A stretch of DNA of 9,449 nt from Gemmatimonadales bacterium (GTDB lineage Bacteria; Gemmatimonadota; Gemmatimonadetes; Gemmatimonadales; GWC2-71-9), in the NCBI GenBank assembly GCA_025929805.1, contig JAICPP010000118.1, forward strand, positions 1-9,449, in the 5' to 3' direction. The position numbers were made by a program, and so were the translations under genes. The notes beneath the pieces are model-generated. The model ran no database searches. It was not told the origin of the DNA and worked only from the letters and a program-made list of their open reading frames with translations. The first letter of the stretch is position 1. The number at the start of each line of letters is the position of its first letter. Positions 5,939-9,449 of this stretch are shown piece by piece.

Positions 5939-7549
5939 CTATGCCAGCGCTTGCACCTCCCCTTCGCTCTTCGGCTCGACCGGCAGACCCTTGGCCTGCC
6001 ATTCGGCCCAGCCTCCTACCAGCGCCCGGGCGCGGGGCCAGCCTGCCGCTCGAAGCTCTCGCGCCACCCGGGCGCTTGTGGCCTCATCCTTTCAGGCACA
6101 GTAGAGCACCACTGTGGCATGATGGTCGAGTCCCAGCTCCCGCGCACGCCGCAGCGCATCGTCCGGCGGGAGTCGGATGGCACCCTCTGCCTGCAGAGCG
6201 TCGGCTCGGTAGCTACGATCGGTGCGAACGTCGGCCAGGACCACCGGCTTGCCGGCATCACGCAGCCGTCTCAGCTCCTCGAGCGTGATCCGCTCCGGAA
6301 CCGGAGCTGCGGGATCGGGCTGGGTGGTGACCGGCGCCGTGCTCGGCGCGGCTCCGCCCGCAGGGGACTCGGCTTTCCGAAGGAAGAGTGCGATGGCGGT
6401 GCCGTGGAGCACCACCGATGAGAGCACTACCAACGCGGTGATGGCGAACAGCCGCTCGCTGTCCGGTACATCGGCAAACACCGCCAGGGAGATGAGCAGC
6501 AGCGAGCTGAGGCCACGAGGTCCGCCGAACCACGCAATGACCTGGCGGGTGTGCGGCTTCACGCCCTCAAGGGCCAGCACCGGCAGCAACACCGCCGTGC
6601 GCGCCCCCAGGGCAACCACCGTGAACAGAGCCGTGCGCCAGTCGAGCACGCCGAAGCCGATCCAGATGAGCCCGGCGCCGAACGCCACAAAGGTGAACAA
6701 CAGGAACATCTCCGCCGTCGCCTGCCCGTAGTCCAGGAAACAGTCGCACAACTCCACGTCCAGCAGTGCGATCACCACTCCCGCCGCGAACGCGGCGAGA
6801 AAGCCGCTCCCGCCGACGGCCTCGGCAGCCGCGTAAGCGGTAAACGCCACGCCGAGCGCGTAGAGCGACTCGTAATCCCGGCGAACGCCGAACCGGGTTC
6901 GGATCTGCTCCAGCAGGGTGATCGCGACGTAACCCACTAACGCGCCGAGTGCGGGGCCGAGCAGAAAGAGCCCGACGGCGTGCTCGCCTAGCACCAGGGC
7001 AAGATCCTCGGTCACCGTCAGCGACAGGATGCTCAGTATGACGATGGGCAGAAGAACCACGTCATTGATCCCGCCTTCCAGCCGGAGAATCTCCCGAATC
7101 GGGGCCGGCAGGCTGGTCCGGCGGATCAGATTGCGCAGCATCACCGGGTCAGTGGACGCGAGCGCAGCGCCGACGATCGCGGCCTGGAGTGGGTGAAGCT
7201 CGAGCAGCAGCCAGGCAACCAGCGCGATCAGAATGGCGGGCAACAGCGTAGCCGGACCCAGGATCAGGAGCAGGATTCGCCGGGGCCGCCGGAGCTCGCT
7301 CAGGTCCAGCGCGATCGAGTCGGTGAAGAGCACCAGCACCAGACCGAGAGTCGCGATCCATCGCAGCGTGGGAGACTCGAGCGTGAGGTACACCAGGTTG
7401 AGACCGGCCGGCCCCACTACCACACCGAGCAGGAGGAAGATTGCTACCTGAGGGAGACCGGTGCGCTCGATCACTCCGGACAGGAGTGACGAGACCAGGA
7501 TGACGATTCCGATCAGGGCCAGCGCGGCGGCCAGGCTTTCAGGTGACAT
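5939..7549 (-). CDS. CPA1 cation/proton antiporter fused to rhodanese, in-frame TGA (candidate Sec)
   Basis: Residues 1-392 form a NhaP-like CPA1 antiporter of about 12 membrane helices. Conserved parts are ASTDPVMLRNL (131-141), EGGINDVVLLP (158-168; Asn162-Asp163 is the ion-site pair) and FGGPRGLSSLL (341-351). A Pro/Ala/Thr-rich linker (393-417) leads to a cytoplasmic rhodanese domain: ITLEELRRLRDAGKPVVLAD, then DVRTDRSYRAD, then VVLYCA with Cys484 at the catalytic position. Under the standard code the gene ends here at 6092 (485 residues), cutting the domain just after its active-site Cys. The same frame continues for 50 codons to TAG at 5939, encoding KDEATSARVARELRAAGW and later GGWAEWQAKGLPVE, a normal rhodanese end. 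The full length would be 536 residues. Either Sec is inserted or this is a nonsense mutation or base error. The ATG at 7549 has no evident ribosome-binding site; heptad repeats precede it. Confidence 0.85.
6061..6075 (-). promoter_or_regulatory. SECIS-like hairpin after the in-frame TGA
   Basis: Read on the minus strand, GCGCC (6075-6071), loop CGGGU (6070-6066) and GGCGC (6065-6061) form a perfect 5-bp GC stem. The stem starts 17 nt after the UGA and the loop 22 nt after it. Bacterial SECIS elements are small stem-loops within the coding region a short way after UGA, with G near the start of the apical loop; this one has G at loop position 2. A competing stem GCCAC/GTGGC is possible. In GC-rich DNA such hairpins arise often, so this is only supportive. 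Confidence 0.35.
6092..6094 (-). other. In-frame TGA inside the rhodanese active-site loop
   Basis: The codons read TAC TGT GCC TGA AAG GAT GAG, that is Y-C-A-stop-K-D-E, then ATSARVAREL in the same frame. Rhodanese relatives as I remember them read YC-x-C-P-[DN]-E-A-[TS]-SARVA, so the TGA falls exactly where they have the second Cys. Of the 50 codons after it, 37 end in G or C, as expected for coding sequence here. Confidence 0.8.
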
Positions 7550-7564
7550 GGAGTGAAGTATGGA

Positions 7565-7716
7565 GGAGCTAGGAGTCCGGAGCTAGCAGCTTGAGAGCTA
7601 CGGCTCATCCGCCATGCACTATTCCCCGGCGACAAAACCTGCGATCATCTAGTGAGTCTTTCCGATACCGGTACAACTCCTAGCTCCCAGCTCATAGCGC
7701 CTAGCGCCCAGCTCAT
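7565..7716. repeat. Facing heptad arrays in the divergent antiporter intergenic region
   Basis: Left array on the plus strand: GGAGCTA (7565), GGAGTCC (7572), GGAGCTA (7579), GCAGCTT (7586), then GAGAGCTA (7593). Right array: AACTCCT (7675), AGCTCCC (7682), AGCTCAT (7689), AGCGCCT (7696), AGCGCCC (7703) and AGCTCAT (7710), six units in perfect 7-bp register. GGAGCTAGGAGT (7565-7576) and ACTCCTAGCTCC (7676-7687) are a perfect 12-bp inverted repeat. The last right-hand unit contains the first two bases of the ATG at 7715. The 74-bp core between the arrays (7601-7674) must hold the promoters for both genes, but no clear -35/-10 pair is visible. Confidence 0.85.
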
Positions 7717-9193
7717 GACCCAAGAGCCCCAGGCCACTGCCCTCCTGCTCGCCACCTGCGGGTTTCTCCTCTGCGTCAGCGTGCTCTTCAGCCGGGCCTC
7801 CCAACAAACCGGCCTCCCGATCGCACTGCTCTTTCTGTTGGTAGGCATGCTCGCCGGGTCGGAAGGGATCGGCGGGATCGAGTTCGACAATTACCAGCTG
7901 GCATTCCGGCTGGGAACCTTGGCGCTTGCGCTGATTCTGTACGATGGCGGGCTCAACACCCCGCTGACTGCACTGCGGCGGGTGGCTGCTCCGGCCGGAA
8001 TCCTGGCCACGGCGGGCGTGGCTGCCATCGCGGGCCTTACAGCCGTCGGCGGGCATGCACTGGGACTCAGCTGGCGCGAGGCGTTGCTGGTCGGCGCGGT
8101 GGTCTCGTCCACCGATGCTGCGGCGGTATTCTCGGTGTTGCGAGGCAGCGGGCTCCACTTGAAGCGGCGAGTCGGGGTCACCCTGGAGGTCGAGTCAGGG
8201 ATCAACGACCCGGCAGCGATCATCCTCACCACCGTTCTTACCCAGAACCTTCTGCTTCCGGATGGCGCTGTCGGCTGGCGGATTCCGCTCGAGATCCTGC
8301 TGCAGATCGTGATGGGCATCGGGGTGGGGCTAGGTCTTGGCTACGGAGGACGGGAGCTGCTCACCCGTCTGTCACTCCTGGCCGGCGGTCTCTACCCGGT
8401 AATGTCCCTGGCCATCGGACTCCTGAGCTTCGGGGCCGCGACCCTGCTGGGCGGAAGCGGGTTTCTCGCGATCTATCTTACCGGACTGATTCTGGGCAAC
8501 GGCCCGCTGCCATACCGCACCGGGCTGCTCCGGGTCCACGACGCGCTGGCCTGGCTCAGCCAGGTCGCGATGTTCCTGATTCTGGGTCTGCTGGTATTCC
8601 CCTCGCGGCTGCTGGATGTCGCGGCCGTGGGACTGGGGATCTCACTCTTGCTGGCGTTCCTGGTGCGGCCGCTGGTGGTCGTGGTGTCCCTGCTGCCGTT
8701 CCGCTACCCAATAAAGGAAGTGCTCTATATCGGGTGGGTGGGCCTCCGCGGCGCGGTACCTATCATACTGGCGACCTTTCCGGTGCTGATGGGAGCCCCC
8801 GGCGCCGAGCGGCTGTTCGATCTGGTCTTCTTCATCGTGGTTGCCAGCGCCATAGTGCCCGGAGCGACAGTGGCGTGGGTGACTCGTAAGCTCGGACTCC
8901 AGAGCAAGGAGCCGCCGGCGCCGCAGGCAGTGCTGGCGATCGAGTCGCGCCAGCCGCTGCATGGCGAGCTGATGTCTTTCTATATAGATGAGGCGCTGGT
9001 GGTGACGGGCATGCCGGTGGAGGAGCTACCGCTGCCGGAAGAGTCGGCCGTGACGCTCATCGTACGCAATAACCGGCTGCTTCCGCCGACACCCGGGACG
9101 TTTCTCGAGCCGGGCGACCACGTGCACCTGATTGCCCAGCCGGAAGACCGTGGATTCATTCAGCTGATGTTTGGACGTCCAGAGGAGGAGTGA
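7715..9193 (+). CDS. NhaP2/CvrA-type potassium/proton antiporter
   Basis: This 492-residue inner-membrane CPA1 antiporter exchanges K+ or Na+ for H+. It aligns by eye along the membrane part with E. coli CvrA (NhaP2): FLLVGMLAGSEGIGGIEFDNY (split at 41-60), ILYDGG, SSTDAAAVFS (131-140), ESGINDPAA (160-168; Asn164-Asp165), AWLSQVAMFLILGLLV (279-294) and WVGLRGAVPIILATFP (341-356). After about residue 400 a soluble RCK_C (TrkA_C) domain follows (LHGELMSFYIDEA to LEPGDHVHLIAQ), which senses ligands in relatives. It is shorter than the E. coli protein, lacking the further C-terminal domain. An in-frame GTG at 7652 would add 21 residues, but that stretch encodes the heptad repeat, so ATG 7715 is preferred. 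Neither start has a Shine-Dalgarno sequence. Confidence 0.92.
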   Translation: MTQEPQATALLLATCGFLLCVSVLFSRASQQTGLPIALLFLLVGMLAGSEGIGGIEFDNYQLAFRLGTLALALILYDGGLNTPLTALRRVAAPAGILATAGVAAIAGLTAVGGHALGLSWREALLVGAVVSSTDAAAVFSVLRGSGLHLKRRVGVTLEVESGINDPAAIILTTVLTQNLLLPDGAVGWRIPLEILLQIVMGIGVGLGLGYGGRELLTRLSLLAGGLYPVMSLAIGLLSFGAATLLGGSGFLAIYLTGLILGNGPLPYRTGLLRVHDALAWLSQVAMFLILGLLVFPSRLLDVAAVGLGISLLLAFLVRPLVVVVSLLPFRYPIKEVLYIGWVGLRGAVPIILATFPVLMGAPGAERLFDLVFFIVVASAIVPGATVAWVTRKLGLQSKEPPAPQAVLAIESRQPLHGELMSFYIDEALVVTGMPVEELPLPEESAVTLIVRNNRLLPPTPGTFLEPGDHVHLIAQPEDRGFIQLMFGRPEEE

Positions 9194-9229
9194 GCAGGAA
9201 GGCTGACCTTTCCTGGCCCGGAGGCTAGC

Positions 9230-9406
9230 ATGAACGAGACCGCGACACTGTCAGTGATGGCAGCGATCATCTACGCCACATACCCCGAGAGACAGAAGAT
9301 GAGACCCGAGGTGCTCGAAAAGATGTACGAGGGTGTAGCCCAACAAGCCTGGGATCTCTACCAGGCCGTGCAGCGGACCAGTGCAAGGCATTTAGGCGGA
9401 GGATAA
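9230..9406 (+). CDS. Small hypothetical protein, 58 residues
   Basis: The product begins MNETATLSVMAAIIYATYPE and ends SARHLGGG. No family is recognised. It has no membrane segment or signal peptide and no Cys. The middle (MRPEVLEKMYEGVAQQAWDL) looks like one amphipathic helix. A perfect GGAGG at 9220-9224, 5 nt before the ATG, strongly supports translation. It lies 36 nt after the NhaP2-type gene and 10 nt before the next start, so the three probably form one transcript. A small accessory or regulatory partner of the antiporters is possible from position only. Confidence 0.65.
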   Translation: MNETATLSVMAAIIYATYPERQKMRPEVLEKMYEGVAQQAWDLYQAVQRTSARHLGGG

Positions 9407-9416
9407 GGGAGCCGTC

Positions 9417-9449
9417 GTGCCTCACGATGTCACCCTGATCAGCACCATC
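9417..9449 (+). CDS. Start of a probable YbaL/KefB-type CPA2 antiporter (partial)
   Basis: Only 11 codons are present before the window ends: GTG then PHDVTLISTI. This resembles the N-terminus of YbaL/RosB-type cation/proton antiporters, which often open with MPH.TPLI.TI followed by the first membrane helix. GGGAG at 9407-9411 lies 5 nt before the GTG, a good ribosome-binding site. Context with two other antiporters supports the call. Eleven residues are little evidence, so the family is tentative while the presence of a gene is likely. Confidence 0.5.
   Translation, partial: MPHDVTLISTI

Noticed and set aside
6092..6094. TGA read as Trp or another ordinary amino acid by a variant genetic code
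   Set aside because: TGA is the normal stop of several genes here (atpH, atpF, atpE, atpI-like, atpZ), and TGG is used freely for Trp.
7601..7674. Very short reading frames in the core between the heptad arrays (such as MIAGFVAGE on minus, MHYSPATKPAII on plus)
   Set aside because: They are 9-12 codons long without ribosome-binding sites and are expected by chance.
7652..7714. Upstream GTG start for the NhaP2-type antiporter
   Set aside because: The extra 21 residues are encoded by the heptad array, no ribosome-binding site precedes the GTG, and homologues start near the ATG at 7715.
7565..7716. MITE or insertion-sequence remnant
   Set aside because: No target-site duplication or shared terminal sequence with the other three repeat regions; the units differ from site to site and only the 7-bp period is common.

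Overview
The window looks like a chromosomal segment of a GC-rich, free-living bacterium, most likely a Gemmatimonadota member or a close relative. That is an inference from the make-up of the F0 genes (an a subunit with a signal-peptide-like start and a His-rich periplasmic region), the GC-rich codons, and a large outer-membrane-type lipoprotein of no recognised family. No 16S rRNA or other diagnostic marker is present.

Layout. (1) Positions 36-3316, minus strand: the 5' half of an ATP synthase operon in the order atpZ, atpI-like, atpB (a), atpE (c), atpF (b), atpH (delta), with 4-bp overlaps at three junctions. The F1 genes would continue off the left edge. (2) 3530-4543, plus strand: a MoxR-type AAA+ ATPase standing alone, divergent from the atp operon. 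(3) 4657-5781, minus strand: a 374-residue lipoprotein of unknown function, convergent with moxR and separated from it by a strong two-way terminator. (4) 5939-9449: a cation/proton antiporter cluster. It holds a CPA1 antiporter fused to a C-terminal rhodanese domain (minus strand), a divergent NhaP2/CvrA-type CPA1 antiporter with an RCK_C domain (plus strand), a 58-residue small protein, and the first codons of what looks like a YbaL/KefB-type CPA2 antiporter cut by the right edge. The genes fit a common theme of proton-motive force: one block makes ATP from the proton gradient, the other exchanges cations against it.

Two things stand out. First, the rhodanese domain of the antiporter fusion is interrupted by one in-frame TGA at 6092-6094. 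The same frame then runs 50 more codons and completes a normal rhodanese C-terminus. The TGA lies two residues after the catalytic Cys, where relatives as I remember them carry Cys (YC-x-C-P-x-E-A), and a small GC-rich hairpin follows at a suitable distance. This is a candidate selenoprotein (Cys-x-Sec); a nonsense mutation or sequencing error is the alternative. Second, four intergenic regions (1121-1200, 3439-3495, 4541-4660, 7565-7716) carry degenerate 7-bp tandem repeats arranged as two facing arrays that form imperfect hairpins. The unit differs from site to site but the geometry is the same, and in two regions the repeats run into start or stop codons. They recall the heptanucleotide STRR repeats of cyanobacteria and do not look like an ordinary mobile element.
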